Numbered from the stretch's first letter, positions 34,831-43,691 are shown. The stretch: 54,131 bases of DNA from Proteocatella sp041738345 (GCA_041738345.1 JBGSPX010000015.1:1-54131); one strand, 5' to 3'. A program made the numbers and translations. Notes: generated from the sequence alone by a model not told the origin.

Positions 34831-35337
34831 CTATCCTAAAAGGTCTTCTACTTTTTTACCTCTAAGAGCGGCTACTTCTTCTGCCATTCTTAAGCCTTTT
34901 AAGCCTTCCATAGTAGCATTAACCATGTTTCTAGCATTGTTTGTTCCTAAAGATTTTGATCTTACATCTTTAAGTCCTGCTAATTCTAGTACTGATCTTA
35001 CAGGTCCACCTGCAATAACTCCTGTACCTTCTTTAGCTGGCATTATTAGAACATTTCCTGCTCCGAATCTTCCGTTTATCTGGTGAGGAACTGTTGTTCC
35101 TACCATTGGAACTTTTATTAATGATTTTTTAGCATCTTCTTCTGCTTTTCTTATAGCATCAGGTACTTCCATCGCTTTTCCAGTTCCTATGCCAACGTGT
35201 CCATTTTTATCTCCAACTACAACTAGTGCAGCAAATCTAAAGTTTCTTCCGCCTTTTACAACTTTTGTTACTCTTCTGATATCAATAACTTTTGTCTCGA
35301 TATCAAGTTGCTTTGCGTCTATTAGCTTATTTTGCAT
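34831..35337 (-). CDS. rpsE: 30S ribosomal protein S5
   Basis: S5 (168 aa) has the N-terminal double-stranded RNA-binding fold and a C-terminal domain. RRVTKVVKGGRNFRFAALVVVGD contains the conserved loop linked to fidelity and spectinomycin response. GIGTGKAMEVPDAIRKA is diagnostic. It is 17 nt after rplR. Confidence 0.97.
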   Translation of the reverse strand: MQNKLIDAKQLDIETKVIDIRRVTKVVKGGRNFRFAALVVVGDKNGHVGIGTGKAMEVPDAIRKAEEDAKKSLIKVPMVGTTVPHQINGRFGAGNVLIMPAKEGTGVIAGGPVRSVLELAGLKDVRSKSLGTNNARNMVNATMEGLKGLRMAEEVAALRGKKVEDLLG

Positions 35338-35354
35338 TTATTTTCCTCCTTATC

Positions 35355-35723
35355 CTAGAATTCAAGGCCAGCTTCTCTAGCTCCGTTTGCAAGTTCTTGG
35401 ATTCTTCCGTGGTAGATATATCCACCTCTGTCAAATACTACTTGCTTGATTCCTTTTTCAATTGCTCTTTTAGCAGCTAATTCTCCAACCATTTTAGCAG
35501 CCTGCTTATTTCCTGTGTGTGAAACAGCTGACTTGATTTCTTTGTCTAGAGTTGAAGCTGAAGCAAGTGTTACTTTGTTTACGTCGTCTATTAATTGTAC
35601 ATATATGTTATTTGTACTTCTAAACACATTTAATCTCGGTCTTTCAGGAGTTCCAAATACGTTTTTGCGGACTCTTTTGTGTCTTGCTATACGATTTGCG
35701 TTTTTATCTATCTTCTTGAACAC
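35355..35723 (-). CDS. rplR: 50S ribosomal protein L18
   Basis: L18 (122 aa) binds 5S rRNA with L5. RPRLNVFRSTNNIYVQLIDD and the C-terminal FDRGGYIYHGRIQELANGAREAGLEF are the family hallmarks. It lies 27 nt after rplF. Confidence 0.97.
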   Translation of the reverse strand: MFKKIDKNANRIARHKRVRKNVFGTPERPRLNVFRSTNNIYVQLIDDVNKVTLASASTLDKEIKSAVSHTGNKQAAKMVGELAAKRAIEKGIKQVVFDRGGYIYHGRIQELANGAREAGLEF

Positions 35724-35750
35724 CTTATCATCACTCCTTTCTTCTGTTTA

Positions 35751-36293
35751 CTATTTCTTACCAGTTTTTCCTTCTTTACGTCTTACAACTTCGCCTGAAT
35801 ATCTGATTCCTTTACCTTTATATGGCTCTGGCTCTCTCCAAGCTCTTATTTTAGCAGCATAGTTTCCTACTACTTGCTTATCTATACCTTTTACTATGAT
35901 CTCAGTTTGAGTTGGTACTTCTGTTTCGATTCCTTCTGGATCTATCATCTCTACTGGGTGTGAGAATCCTAAGCTTAGGTTAAGAGATTTTCCTTGCTTT
36001 GCAGCTCTGTATCCAACCCCTACTACTTCTAATTTCTTAGTATATCCCTCTGTTACACCTGTGATCATGTTACTTAATAATGTTCTTGTTAGTCCGTGTA
36101 AAGATTTATGCTTCTTTTGCTCTGTCGGTCTAGAAACTGTTGCTATTCCATCTTCAATTGCGATCTTCATATCTGGGCTAAACTGTTGAGTTAATGTTCC
36201 CTTTGGTCCTTTAACTTCACAAAAGTTTTTGTTATCTAACTTTATTTCAACGCCTGCTGGCACTGTTATTGGTTTAAGTCCTATTCTTGACAT
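35751..36293 (-). CDS. rplF: 50S ribosomal protein L6
   Basis: L6 (180 aa) has two repeated domains and lies near the factor-binding site. MSRIGLKPITVPAGVEI and the C-terminal PEPYKGKGIRYSGEVVRRKEGK are diagnostic. It is preceded by AAGGAGG and follows rpsH by 23 nt. Confidence 0.97.
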   Translation of the reverse strand: MSRIGLKPITVPAGVEIKLDNKNFCEVKGPKGTLTQQFSPDMKIAIEDGIATVSRPTEQKKHKSLHGLTRTLLSNMITGVTEGYTKKLEVVGVGYRAAKQGKSLNLSLGFSHPVEMIDPEGIETEVPTQTEIIVKGIDKQVVGNYAAKIRAWREPEPYKGKGIRYSGEVVRRKEGKTGKK

Positions 36294-36316
36294 TTAGGCA
36301 CCTCCTTTACATATTA

Positions 36317-36715
36317 TTACCAAACGTAGCAGATTACCTCTCCGCCTATTCCAAGCTCTCTAGCTTGCTTGTCTGTTAGTATTCCTTGTGATGTTGAAAT
36401 TACTGAAATTCCTAGTCCGTTTAATACCTTTGGTACTGAGTGACTATCTGCATATACTCTCATTCCCGGCTTTGAAATTCTTTTTATTCCAGTGATTACT
36501 CTTTCACCATTTTTTCCATATTTTAATTGTAGTCTGATAAGCCCTTGCTTTCCATCTTCAATTACATCGTAGCCTTTTATAAATCCTTCTTCAAGAAGTA
36601 TTCTAGCTAGCTCCTTCTTTATATTCGAAGCAGGTACGTCAACGTTTTCGTGTTTAACTGTGTTAGCATTTCTTACACGTGTCAGCATATCTGCGATTGG
36701 ATCTGTCATTGTCAT
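36317..36715 (-). CDS. rpsH: 30S ribosomal protein S8
   Basis: S8 (132 aa) binds the central domain of 16S rRNA. DPIADMLTRVRNANTVKH and the C-terminal GVISTSQGILTDKQAR-like stretch (SVISTSQGILTD) and GGEVICYVW are diagnostic. The first of two close ATGs is used, 10 nt after GGAGG; starting at the second would remove only two residues. Confidence 0.97.
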   Translation of the reverse strand: MTMTDPIADMLTRVRNANTVKHENVDVPASNIKKELARILLEEGFIKGYDVIEDGKQGLIRLQLKYGKNGERVITGIKRISKPGMRVYADSHSVPKVLNGLGISVISTSQGILTDKQARELGIGGEVICYVW

Positions 36716-36745
36716 GATTTTTTAACCTCCTTCCATTTATTACAA

Positions 36746-36931
36746 TTACCAGCTTGCTTTTCTAACGCCTGGTATTTGTCCTTTATAAGCTAATTCTCTA
36801 AAGCATATACGGCATATTCCGAACTTTTTCAGAACTGCATGAGGTCTTCCGCAAAGGCTACATCTTGTATATTCTCTTGTAGAGTACTTTTGCTTTCTTG
36901 CTTGTTTTACTACCATAGCTTTTCTTGCCAT
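36746..36931 (-). CDS. rpsZ: 30S ribosomal protein S14, type Z (zinc)
   Basis: This is the short 61-aa S14 form with zinc ligands C24, C27, C40 and C43 (RCSLCGRPH...CRICF). It is the Firmicute type, as opposed to the 90-100 aa zinc-free form. It lies between rplE and rpsH. Confidence 0.97.
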   Translation of the reverse strand: MARKAMVVKQARKQKYSTREYTRCSLCGRPHAVLKKFGICRICFRELAYKGQIPGVRKASW

Positions 36932-36946
36932 GCTTTTTACCTCCTT

Positions 36947-37489
36947 CTACTTCGCAAAAGGCATTCCGTAAAGTTTTAATAACTCTCTTGCCTCTTCGTC
37001 TGTTTTTGCTGTAGTAACGAATATTATGTCCATACCTCTTACTACATCTACCTTATCATACTCTATTTCAGGGAAAATTAATTGCTCTTTTATACCCATG
37101 GCATAGTTTCCTCTACCATCAAAAGATTTGTTGCTTACTCCTCTGAAGTCTCTAACACGTGGAAGAGATATATTTACTAACTTATCTACAAAGTGTAGCA
37201 TTTGATCTCCTCTAAGTGTTACTTTAGCTCCGATAGGCATTCCTTCTCTTAGTTTAAAGTTTGCAACTGATTTTCTAGCTTTTGTAACAACAACTTTTTG
37301 ACCTGCTATTGTTTCTAGCTCTGTTACTGCTGCATCTATAAGTTTAACATTTTCTTTTGCTGAACCAAGTCCCATGTTTATAACTACTTTTTCTAGTTTT
37401 GGTATTTCCATTACATTTGAGTAGTTGAATTTCTCCATCATAGCTTTGGCTATTTCATTTGTATATTTTTCTCTAAGTCTTGAAGCCAT
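36947..37489 (-). CDS. rplE: 50S ribosomal protein L5
   Basis: L5 (180 aa) binds 5S rRNA and contacts P-site tRNA. VINMGLGSAKENVKLID and RDFRGVSNKSFDGRGNYAMGIKEQ are diagnostic. Position and spacing after rplX are normal. Confidence 0.97.
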   Translation of the reverse strand: MASRLREKYTNEIAKAMMEKFNYSNVMEIPKLEKVVINMGLGSAKENVKLIDAAVTELETIAGQKVVVTKARKSVANFKLREGMPIGAKVTLRGDQMLHFVDKLVNISLPRVRDFRGVSNKSFDGRGNYAMGIKEQLIFPEIEYDKVDVVRGMDIIFVTTAKTDEEARELLKLYGMPFAK

Positions 37490-37519
37490 TTAATTGCCTC
37501 CTTTCGTCCTATTTTAAAT

Positions 37520-37825
37520 CTATATCTGCTCGCCTGTTTTTTTCGAAACACGAACTTTTGTGCCATTCACTTCTTTAAATGATACTCTTACGCCTTTTCC
37601 AGCCTTTGAGTCATATACCATTACGTTTGAGTTATGAATTGCTGCTTCTTTTTTTAGTAATCCACCCTGTGGATGGTCTTTGCTCGGCTTCTGGTGCTTT
37701 GTTACTACATTTACACCTTCAACTAATACTTTATCAGTCTTAGGGAATACTTGCATTACTTTCCCTTTTTTGCCTTTATCTTTTCCACTTATAACTACGA
37801 CTGTATCTCCGCTTTTTATACGCAC
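37520..37825 (-). CDS. rplX: 50S ribosomal protein L24
   Basis: L24 (101 aa) initiates large-subunit assembly. The KOW motif is at about 4-30 (GDTVVVISGKDKGKKGKVM), and the family stretch EGVNVVTKHQKPSKDHPQGG follows. It is 19 nt after rplN. Confidence 0.97.
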   Translation of the reverse strand: MRIKSGDTVVVISGKDKGKKGKVMQVFPKTDKVLVEGVNVVTKHQKPSKDHPQGGLLKKEAAIHNSNVMVYDSKAGKGVRVSFKEVNGTKVRVSKKTGEQI

Positions 37826-37844
37826 TTTTCAACACCTCCTTGAA

Positions 37845-38213
37845 TTATAGTACTTCTGGTGCAAGTGAAATTATCTTCATGAATTGTTTATCTCTAAGTT
37901 CTCTAGCTACAGGCCCGAATATACGAGTTCCTACTGGAGACTTGTCATCTTTAATTATTACTGCTGCATTTTCGTCAAACTTAACGTAAGATCCATCTTT
38001 TCTTCTTACACCCGTCTTTGTACGAACTATAACTGCCTTAACTACTTTACCTTTTTTAACAACTCCGCCTGGCGTTGTGCTTTTAACTGAACAAACTATA
38101 ATGTCACCTATGTTTCCTGACTTTCTAGTTGATCCACCTAATACTCTAATACAAAGTAGCTCTTTTGCTCCAGAGTTATCTGCAACTTTAAGACGTGATT
38201 CTTGTTGTATCAT
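37845..38213 (-). CDS. rplN: 50S ribosomal protein L14
   Basis: L14 (122 aa) forms an inter-subunit bridge with L19. MIQQESRLKVADNSGAKE and the C-terminal GPVARELRDKQFMKIISLAPEVL are invariant family features. Confidence 0.97.
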   Translation of the reverse strand: MIQQESRLKVADNSGAKELLCIRVLGGSTRKSGNIGDIIVCSVKSTTPGGVVKKGKVVKAVIVRTKTGVRRKDGSYVKFDENAAVIIKDDKSPVGTRIFGPVARELRDKQFMKIISLAPEVL

Positions 38214-38239
38214 TGTATCTGCCTCCTTCCTGCCAAAAA

Positions 38240-38497
38240 TTATTCAGCAGCTCTTTCTATTACTTCAACAACTCTCCATCTCTTATCTTTAGAAAGTGGG
38301 CGAGTCTCCATTATTTTTACACGGTCACCTTTTTTGCAAGTGTTTTCTTCATCGTGTGCTTTGAACTTTATAGTTCTTTTTACTGCTTTTCCATATAGTG
38401 GATGACGCACAAACTCTACTATTGAAACTACAACAGTTTTGTCCATTTTATCAGATGATACGTATCCTATTCTGGTTTTTCTATTTGCTCTTTCCAT
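38240..38497 (-). CDS. rpsQ: 30S ribosomal protein S17
   Basis: S17 (85 aa, OB fold) binds 16S helix 11. RKTRIGYVSSDKMDKTVVVS and HPLYGKAVKRTIKFKAHDE are typical. It lies 30 nt after rpmC. Confidence 0.97.
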   Translation of the reverse strand: MERANRKTRIGYVSSDKMDKTVVVSIVEFVRHPLYGKAVKRTIKFKAHDEENTCKKGDRVKIMETRPLSKDKRWRVVEVIERAAE

Positions 38498-38527
38498 TAT
38501 TCCTTAACCTCCCTCCAAACAGTTTTG

Positions 38528-38719
38528 TTACGCTCTTAGTTTCTCGTTTAAAATAGTTTTTACACGAGCTATTTCTCTTTTAACGAACTTAACTTTTACA
38601 GGATTCTCTAGCTGTCCTGTTGCCAGCTGGAATCTAAGGTTGAATAATTCTACTTTAAGCTCTGTTAATTTAGTAGAAAGTTCTTCTTGGGTCATTTCTC
38701 TTAAATTCTTAGCCTTCAT
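38528..38719 (-). CDS. rpmC: 50S ribosomal protein L29
   Basis: L29 (63 aa) lies at the tunnel exit next to L23. The start MKAKNLREMTQEEL at 38719 is the family N-terminus; a frame-extended start four codons earlier is less likely. The gene overlaps the end of rplP by 11 nt, so it is probably translated by coupling. Confidence 0.95.
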   Translation of the reverse strand: MKAKNLREMTQEELSTKLTELKVELFNLRFQLATGQLENPVKVKFVKREIARVKTILNEKLRA

Positions 38720-39152
38720 TCGTGTCACCAACCTTTACTTCAAAATCTGCTTTTGTCACGAATTTGCATTTTATTGGCAATTTGTGACTAGCAAGTCTCA
38801 TGGCTTCTCTGGCTTTCTCTTCAGAAACACCTGATAATTCAAATAATACTCTACCTGGTTTTACTACTGCTACCCAATACTCTGGAGAACCTTTACCAGC
38901 TCCCATACGAGTTTCAGCAGGTTTTTGTGTTACTGGCTTATGTGGGAATATTTTTATCCACACCTTACCGCCTCTTCTTATATATCTGTTAATTGCAATA
39001 CGCGCAGCTTCTATCTGATTTGCAGTGATCCAAGATGGCTCCATTGCTACAAGTCCAAATTCTCCATATGCTAGAGTGTTTCCTTTTGTTGCTTTTCCTG
39101 CCATATGGCCTCTGTGTACTCTACGACGTTTTACTCTTTTTGGCATTAACAT
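38709..39152 (-). CDS. rplP: 50S ribosomal protein L16
   Basis: L16 (147 aa) lies by the A site and tRNA elbow. MLMPKRVKRRRVHRG and GKGSPEYWVAVVKPGRVLFEL are diagnostic. It has a short C-terminal addition after the usual end and overlaps rpmC by 11 nt. Confidence 0.97.
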   Translation of the reverse strand: MLMPKRVKRRRVHRGHMAGKATKGNTLAYGEFGLVAMEPSWITANQIEAARIAINRYIRRGGKVWIKIFPHKPVTQKPAETRMGAGKGSPEYWVAVVKPGRVLFELSGVSEEKAREAMRLASHKLPIKCKFVTKADFEVKVGDTNEG

Positions 39153-39181
39153 AATTGTTTCCTCCTTCCTTTGAATCAGAC

Positions 39182-39970
39182 TTAGTTCTGACCGTCTCTA
39201 TTAGTAGGTCTTGGACCTCTATTAGCAGGTCTATCGCTTCTCTTAGCGTTTGGATCAAAGTCTCTTCTCTTTGGTTTTCTTCCACCATCTTTTGGAGCTA
39301 CTACTGGAGCACTAAAGTCTCTTTTTGGTCCTCTTCTTGATGGCAATATTTCTCCGTTACATATCCATACTTTTATTCCTAATTTTCCGTATGTTGTATC
39401 TGCTTCAGCAAATCCATAGTCAATATCAGCTCTAAGTGTGTGTAATGGTACGATTCCCTCTGAATATCCTTCAGTTCTCGCCATCTCTGCACCACCAAGT
39501 CTTCCTGATGTAGCTACTTTTATTCCTTTAGCGCCTGATTTCATTGCTCTTTGCATAGCTTGTTTCATAGCTCTTCTGAACGCTATTCTACGCTCAAGTG
39601 CCATTGCTATACTCTCTGCTACTAGCTGAGCATCTCTTTCTGGCTTAGATACTTCGATTATGTTAACAAATACAGTTTTTCCTTTTGTTAATTTTTCGAT
39701 ATCTTTCTTAAGGTCTTCAATTCCTTGTCCACCTTTTCCGATTACCATTCCTGGCTTTCCAGAGAACACGTTTACTTTAACTTTTTGTCCCTGTCTTTCA
39801 ATCTCTATTTTAGCTACGCCTGATAGGTATAGCTTCTTTTTTACAAAGTTTCTTATTACAGCGTCTTCTTTGATGAATGCTGCAAAATCACCTTTTCCAG
39901 CGAACCATCTTGAATCCCAGTCTTTATTGACTCCGACTCTAAGTCCGTGTGGGTTTACTTTTTGACCCAT
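39182..39970 (-). CDS. rpsC: 30S ribosomal protein S3
   Basis: S3 (262 aa) forms the mRNA entry site. The KH domain motif GMVIGKGGQGIEDLKK is at about 74-90. After about residue 215 a basic/acidic low-complexity tail rich in R, K, P, N and D extends it beyond the usual 210-230 aa. Such tails occur in clostridial S3 proteins; this tail is probably disordered. Confidence 0.96.
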   Translation of the reverse strand: MGQKVNPHGLRVGVNKDWDSRWFAGKGDFAAFIKEDAVIRNFVKKKLYLSGVAKIEIERQGQKVKVNVFSGKPGMVIGKGGQGIEDLKKDIEKLTKGKTVFVNIIEVSKPERDAQLVAESIAMALERRIAFRRAMKQAMQRAMKSGAKGIKVATSGRLGGAEMARTEGYSEGIVPLHTLRADIDYGFAEADTTYGKLGIKVWICNGEILPSRRGPKRDFSAPVVAPKDGGRKPKRRDFDPNAKRSDRPANRGPRPTNRDGQN

Positions 39971-39981
39971 GCTAACTCCTC

Positions 39982-40314
39982 CTATCTCTCTTGTACTGTA
40001 ACTCCTATATGGCTAGTTCTCTTTCTGATACCTGTTGCTCTACCCTGTGCTCTTGGCATAAATCTCTTAAGTGTAGGCCCTTGGTTTGCATATATTTCTG
40101 CAACATAAAGTTTTTCTCTATCCATATTGTTGTTGTTTTCAGCATTTGCTGCAGCTGATGCAACTACTTTTGATATTATTTTTGCACTTCTATGAGGCAT
40201 ATATTTTAATAGTGCTATCGCTTCGTCAACGTTTTTTCCTCTAACTAGTGAGCAAACATATCCCGCTTTTCTTGGGGAAGTTCTCACGTATTTCGCTATT
40301 GCTTTCGCTTGCAT
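39982..40314 (-). CDS. rplV: 50S ribosomal protein L22
   Basis: L22 (110 aa) lines the nascent-peptide tunnel; its loop carries macrolide-resistance sites, here the ordinary PRAQGRATGIRKRTSHI. It is 11 nt upstream of rpsC and 34 nt after rpsS. Confidence 0.97.
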   Translation of the reverse strand: MQAKAIAKYVRTSPRKAGYVCSLVRGKNVDEAIALLKYMPHRSAKIISKVVASAAANAENNNNMDREKLYVAEIYANQGPTLKRFMPRAQGRATGIRKRTSHIGVTVQER

Positions 40315-40348
40315 TGTTTCTTACCTCCTTCCTTACTATAAACAGGAA

Positions 40349-40630
40349 TTATTTTCTCTTTGAAGATCTATCGTCGTCCTTATGTCCCTTGAATGTTCTA
40401 GTTGGTACAAATTCTCCTAACTTGTGTCCTACCATATCTTCAGTTACATATACAGGAACGTGTTTTCTTCCATCGTGTACTGCTATTGTATGTCCCACGA
40501 ACTCTGGGAATATAGTTGATGATCTTGACCATACTTTAACTACAGTCTTATCATTAGTTTTATTCATTTCTAATATCTTTTTGTAAAGTCCTTCGTGTAC
40601 GAAAGGGCCTTTTTTAGATGATCTTCCCAC
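40349..40630 (-). CDS. rpsS: 30S ribosomal protein S19
   Basis: S19 (93 aa) lies in the head with S13. MGRSSKKGPFVHEGLYKKI and GHKLGEFVPTRTFKGH are diagnostic. Confidence 0.97.
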   Translation of the reverse strand: MGRSSKKGPFVHEGLYKKILEMNKTNDKTVVKVWSRSSTIFPEFVGHTIAVHDGRKHVPVYVTEDMVGHKLGEFVPTRTFKGHKDDDRSSKRK

Positions 40631-40656
40631 TTATGAAATCCTCCTTTCAAGGCAAA

Positions 40657-41487
40657 TTATTTCTTTCTTCTTGATACTATCATCTTATCTGATGCTTTGT
40701 TTTTCTTTCTAGTTTTGTATCCTAGAGCTGGTTTACCCCATGGAGTTACTGGTGATGGTCTTCCTATTGGAGCTCTACCTTCTCCTCCTCCGTGTGGATG
40801 GTCATTAGGGTTCATTACTGATCCTCTTACTGTAGGTCTGATACCCATATGTCTTTTTCTTCCGGCTTTACCTATAGTTACGTTTCCGTGCTCTATATTT
40901 CCAACTTGTCCAATTGTAGCTTTACAATTAGCGTTTACGTATCTCATTTCACCTGATGGTAATCTTAAAAGTACGTTTTTGTCTTCTTTAGCCATTAGCT
41001 GTGCAGATGTTCCTGCTGATCTTACTATCTGTCCACCTTTGCCTTCTTTTAGCTCGATGTTGTGGATAATTGTACCAACTGGCATATCTTTCATTTTTAG
41101 ACAGTTTCCAACTTTTATGTCTGAATCTGGTCCTGTGTATACCATATCTCCAACTTTTAAACCAACTGGAGCTAAGATATATCTTTTTTCACCATCTACA
41201 TAGTGAAGTAATGCAATGTTCGCACTTCTGTTTGGATCGTATTCGATTCCTGCAACTTTTGCTGCGATTTGCTCTTTATCTCTTTTAAAGTCTATTATTC
41301 TGTATTTTCTCTTAGCACCGCCACCTCTGTGACGAACTGTTATTTTACCTCTTGAATTTCTTCCTGCGTTCTTTTTCAATGTTGCAAGAAGAGTTTTTTC
41401 TGGTTCGTGCTTAGTTATCTCATCAGATTTTAGTACTGTTAGAGATCTCAAACCAGGTGATGTAGGTCTATACTTCTTTATAGCCAT
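40657..41487 (-). CDS. rplB: 50S ribosomal protein L2
   Basis: L2 (276 aa) is a core protein needed for subunit association and peptidyl transfer. It starts MAIKKYRPTSPGLRSLTVL. The GVAMNPNDHP-like loop (GSVMNPNDHPHGGGEGRAPIG) that reaches the catalytic centre is intact. Confidence 0.97.
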   Translation of the reverse strand: MAIKKYRPTSPGLRSLTVLKSDEITKHEPEKTLLATLKKNAGRNSRGKITVRHRGGGAKRKYRIIDFKRDKEQIAAKVAGIEYDPNRSANIALLHYVDGEKRYILAPVGLKVGDMVYTGPDSDIKVGNCLKMKDMPVGTIIHNIELKEGKGGQIVRSAGTSAQLMAKEDKNVLLRLPSGEMRYVNANCKATIGQVGNIEHGNVTIGKAGRKRHMGIRPTVRGSVMNPNDHPHGGGEGRAPIGRPSPVTPWGKPALGYKTRKKNKASDKMIVSRRKK

Positions 41488-41502
41488 TTTTTTCCCCTCC
41501 TT

Positions 41503-41787
41503 TTATACACCAAAGAACTCAATTTCTTTGCTCGCTGCTGTCAAGGTTACTACTGCTTTTTTGAAAGATGAAGTTTTTCCTTCATGTTTTCCCATTCTTT
41601 TGTTCTTTCCAGCATAGTTCATTGTGTTAACTTTTTCTACTTTAACTTTAAATATCTCTTGTACAGCTTTTTTTATTTCAGTTTTGTTTGCATTTTTCGC
41701 AACAATGAAAGTGTACTTTTTATCTTGTGCCTGTGTCATACTTTGCTCAGTTATTACTGGTCTTATTATGATATCTTGTGCTAGCAT
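41503..41787 (-). CDS. rplW: 50S ribosomal protein L23
   Basis: L23 (94 aa) forms the docking site for trigger factor and SRP at the tunnel exit. IIRPVITEQSMTQAQDKKYTF and VNTMNYAGKNKRMGKHEG are typical. Its start overlaps the rplD stop by one base. Confidence 0.97.
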   Translation of the reverse strand: MLAQDIIIRPVITEQSMTQAQDKKYTFIVAKNANKTEIKKAVQEIFKVKVEKVNTMNYAGKNKRMGKHEGKTSSFKKAVVTLTAASKEIEFFGV

Positions 41788-42410
41788 TATGCGTACACCT
41801 CCTCTACTTTTTCAACTGCTTTCTTTGTTAAAACAAGTGTATCACTGTTTGCTATGTCATATACATTTAGCATATTAACAAATGAAACTTTTACTCCTGG
41901 AATATTTCTTCCTGATTTAACTACTGTTGGAGCATTATCTGCTGTTACAAATAATGGTTTCTTTCCAGTGTTAAGTGCTGCCATAACTTTCATAAATTCT
42001 TTTGTTTTTGGAGAATCCATAACAAGATCATCTACAATTATTATTTTACTTTCAACAGCTTTTGAAGTAAGAACACTCTTCATAGCAAGTCTTTTTACCT
42101 TTTTAGGTATAGTGTAGCTATAATCTCTTGGTTTTGGTGCGAATACTACTCCGCCACCTTTCCACTGTGGTGATCTTGTGCTACCTTGTCTTGCTCTACC
42201 AGTTCCTTTTTGTCTCCATGGCTTTCTTCCGCCACCACGAACCTCAGCTCTAGTTTTAGTACATTGTGTACCTTGTCTTTGATTCGCTAAATAGTTTTTT
42301 ATCGCTTCATATACTGCGTGTTCGCTCATTTCGATTCCGAATACGTTTTCTGAAAGCTCTATTTCATCAACTTTTTTTCCATTTAAGTCTAATACGTCAA
42401 CTTTAGGCAT
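41787..42410 (-). CDS. rplD: 50S ribosomal protein L4
   Basis: L4 (207 aa) reaches the tunnel through its loop (RGGGRKPWRQKGTGRARQGS). In enterobacteria L4 also represses the S10 operon; whether it acts on the leader here is unknown. It lies 24 nt after rplC. Confidence 0.97.
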   Translation of the reverse strand: MPKVDVLDLNGKKVDEIELSENVFGIEMSEHAVYEAIKNYLANQRQGTQCTKTRAEVRGGGRKPWRQKGTGRARQGSTRSPQWKGGGVVFAPKPRDYSYTIPKKVKRLAMKSVLTSKAVESKIIIVDDLVMDSPKTKEFMKVMAALNTGKKPLFVTADNAPTVVKSGRNIPGVKVSFVNMLNVYDIANSDTLVLTKKAVEKVEEVYA

Positions 42411-42434
42411 TTTTTATTCCTCCTTTCCTTTGCA

Positions 42435-43061
42435 TTAACCTTTGATAGCTTTCTTTACTACTACTAAGCCCTTCTTAGGTCCAGGAATTGATCCTTTTAT
42501 TAGTATTAAGTTCTTTTCTACATCTACTCTTACAACTTCAAGATTTTGAATTGTTCTAGTAACTGCTCCCATATGTCCTGCAAGTTTTTTACCTTTGAAA
42601 ACTCTTGATGGATCAGATGCAGCTCCCATTGATCCAGGTCCTCTGTGATATCTTGAACCGTGGCTCATTGGTCCTCTTGACTGATTATGTCTTTTTATTG
42701 GACCTTGGAATCCTTTACCTTTTGAAGTTCCTGTTACATCTACTTTTTGTCCAGCTTCAAACATTGTTACATTAAGTTCTTGAGCTAGTGAGTAGTTCGC
42801 AACATCTTCTGATCTGAACTCTCTTACAAATTTTTTAAGGCCTACTCCTGCTTTTGCAAAGTGTCCCTTTTGTGGTTTGTTAAGGCTCTTCTCTTTAGTT
42901 TCACCAAAACCTACCTGAACAGCTTGATAACCATCGTTTTCAACTGTCTTTAATTGCGTTACTACCATAGGACCTGCTTCAACTACTGTTACAGGCACCA
43001 TAACTCCATCTTCATTAAAGATCTGAGTCATTCCTATCTTTTTTCCTAATATTCCATTCAT
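42435..43061 (-). CDS. rplC: 50S ribosomal protein L3
   Basis: L3 (208 aa) helps start large-subunit assembly. The loop SHGSRYHRGPGSMGAASDPSRV approaches the peptidyl-transferase centre and is unaltered. GGAGG precedes the ATG. A 91-nt spacer from rpsJ contains two small hairpins (43088-43102 and 43113-43136), longer than the usual spacing in this cluster. Confidence 0.97.
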   Translation of the reverse strand: MNGILGKKIGMTQIFNEDGVMVPVTVVEAGPMVVTQLKTVENDGYQAVQVGFGETKEKSLNKPQKGHFAKAGVGLKKFVREFRSEDVANYSLAQELNVTMFEAGQKVDVTGTSKGKGFQGPIKRHNQSRGPMSHGSRYHRGPGSMGAASDPSRVFKGKKLAGHMGAVTRTIQNLEVVRVDVEKNLILIKGSIPGPKKGLVVVKKAIKG

Positions 43062-43152
43062 CGTGGAAACCTCCTATTCTTACAGCGGATTGCTAAGCAA
43101 TCATTCTAAGATAAGGTATCTTTTATTGTATACCTTAACTTCATTACTTGAA

Positions 43153-43464
43153 TTAAAGTTTGATTTCGATATCTACTCCAGCTGGCAGATCTAATCTCAT
43201 CAATGAATCTACAGTCTTTGGACTTGGATTCGAAATGTCGATTAATCTCTTATGAGTTCTTATTTCAAACTGCTCTCTAGAATCCTTGTACTTGTGTACA
43301 GCTCTTAGGATTGTTATTATTTGCTTCTCAGTTGGTAGTGGTATTGGACCTGCTACTGAAGCACCTGTTGATTTTGCAGTTTCTACGATCTTTTCTGCTG
43401 ATTGATCTAGCATTCTGTGATCATAAGATTTTAATCTGATTCTGATTTTTTGATTCTTAGACAT
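43153..43464 (-). CDS. rpsJ: 30S ribosomal protein S10 (NusE)
   Basis: S10 (103 aa) starts MSKNQKIRIRLKSYDHRML at 43464 with AGGAGG 10 nt upstream. A frame open further upstream to about 43623 is just the leader and is rejected. It is first gene of the S10 operon and also acts in NusB-NusE antitermination. Confidence 0.97.
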   Translation of the reverse strand: MSKNQKIRIRLKSYDHRMLDQSAEKIVETAKSTGASVAGPIPLPTEKQIITILRAVHKYKDSREQFEIRTHKRLIDISNPSPKTVDSLMRLDLPAGVDIEIKL

Positions 43465-43656
43465 TGTTGTTTTACCTCCTATCGTACGATTCTCGTACGA
43501 CTCGATCCGTAAACTGTTCCGGGCGTTTCGTAACACCTTATAAAAAAACAGCCTAACCGGCTCTAGTCGCCACATTCTTTGATGTTGCATGCTCCACGGA
43601 AATTCCCTGAGTACTTCAGCCACCTTCCGTTTCTACGCAATTCTTATTTAACACAC
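43465..43656 (-). promoter_or_regulatory. Structured leader of the S10 operon
   Basis: The leader is about 190 nt from the predicted start near 43656. It contains a GGAAGGTGGCTG... hairpin region, a short AGCC/GGCT stem followed by T7 (43542-43562) that could attenuate, and two copies of the palindrome TCGTACGA three bases apart (43482-43500), ending one base before the Shine-Dalgarno. Regulation is inferred from these structures only. Confidence 0.5.
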
Positions 43657-43662
43657 TCAGAT

Positions 43663-43691
43663 ATTATATCTCAACTTTTAATGAAATGCAA
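43663..43691 (-). promoter_or_regulatory. Promoter of the S10 operon
   Basis: TTGCAT (43686-43691) and a perfect TATAAT (43663-43668) are separated by 17 bp. It lies between the rpoC terminator and rpsJ, so the S10 operon does not depend on rpoBC transcription. Confidence 0.85.

Noticed and set aside
40697..41203. Long plus-strand open frame opposite rplB, and many similar frames opposite other genes
   Set aside because: Antisense shadows of well-identified conserved genes, without ribosome binding sites or recognisable domains.
43465..43623. Frame extending rpsJ upstream by 53 codons
   Set aside because: It crosses the S10 leader just downstream of the predicted start of transcription; the ATG at 43464 has AGGAGG and gives the exact S10 N-terminus.
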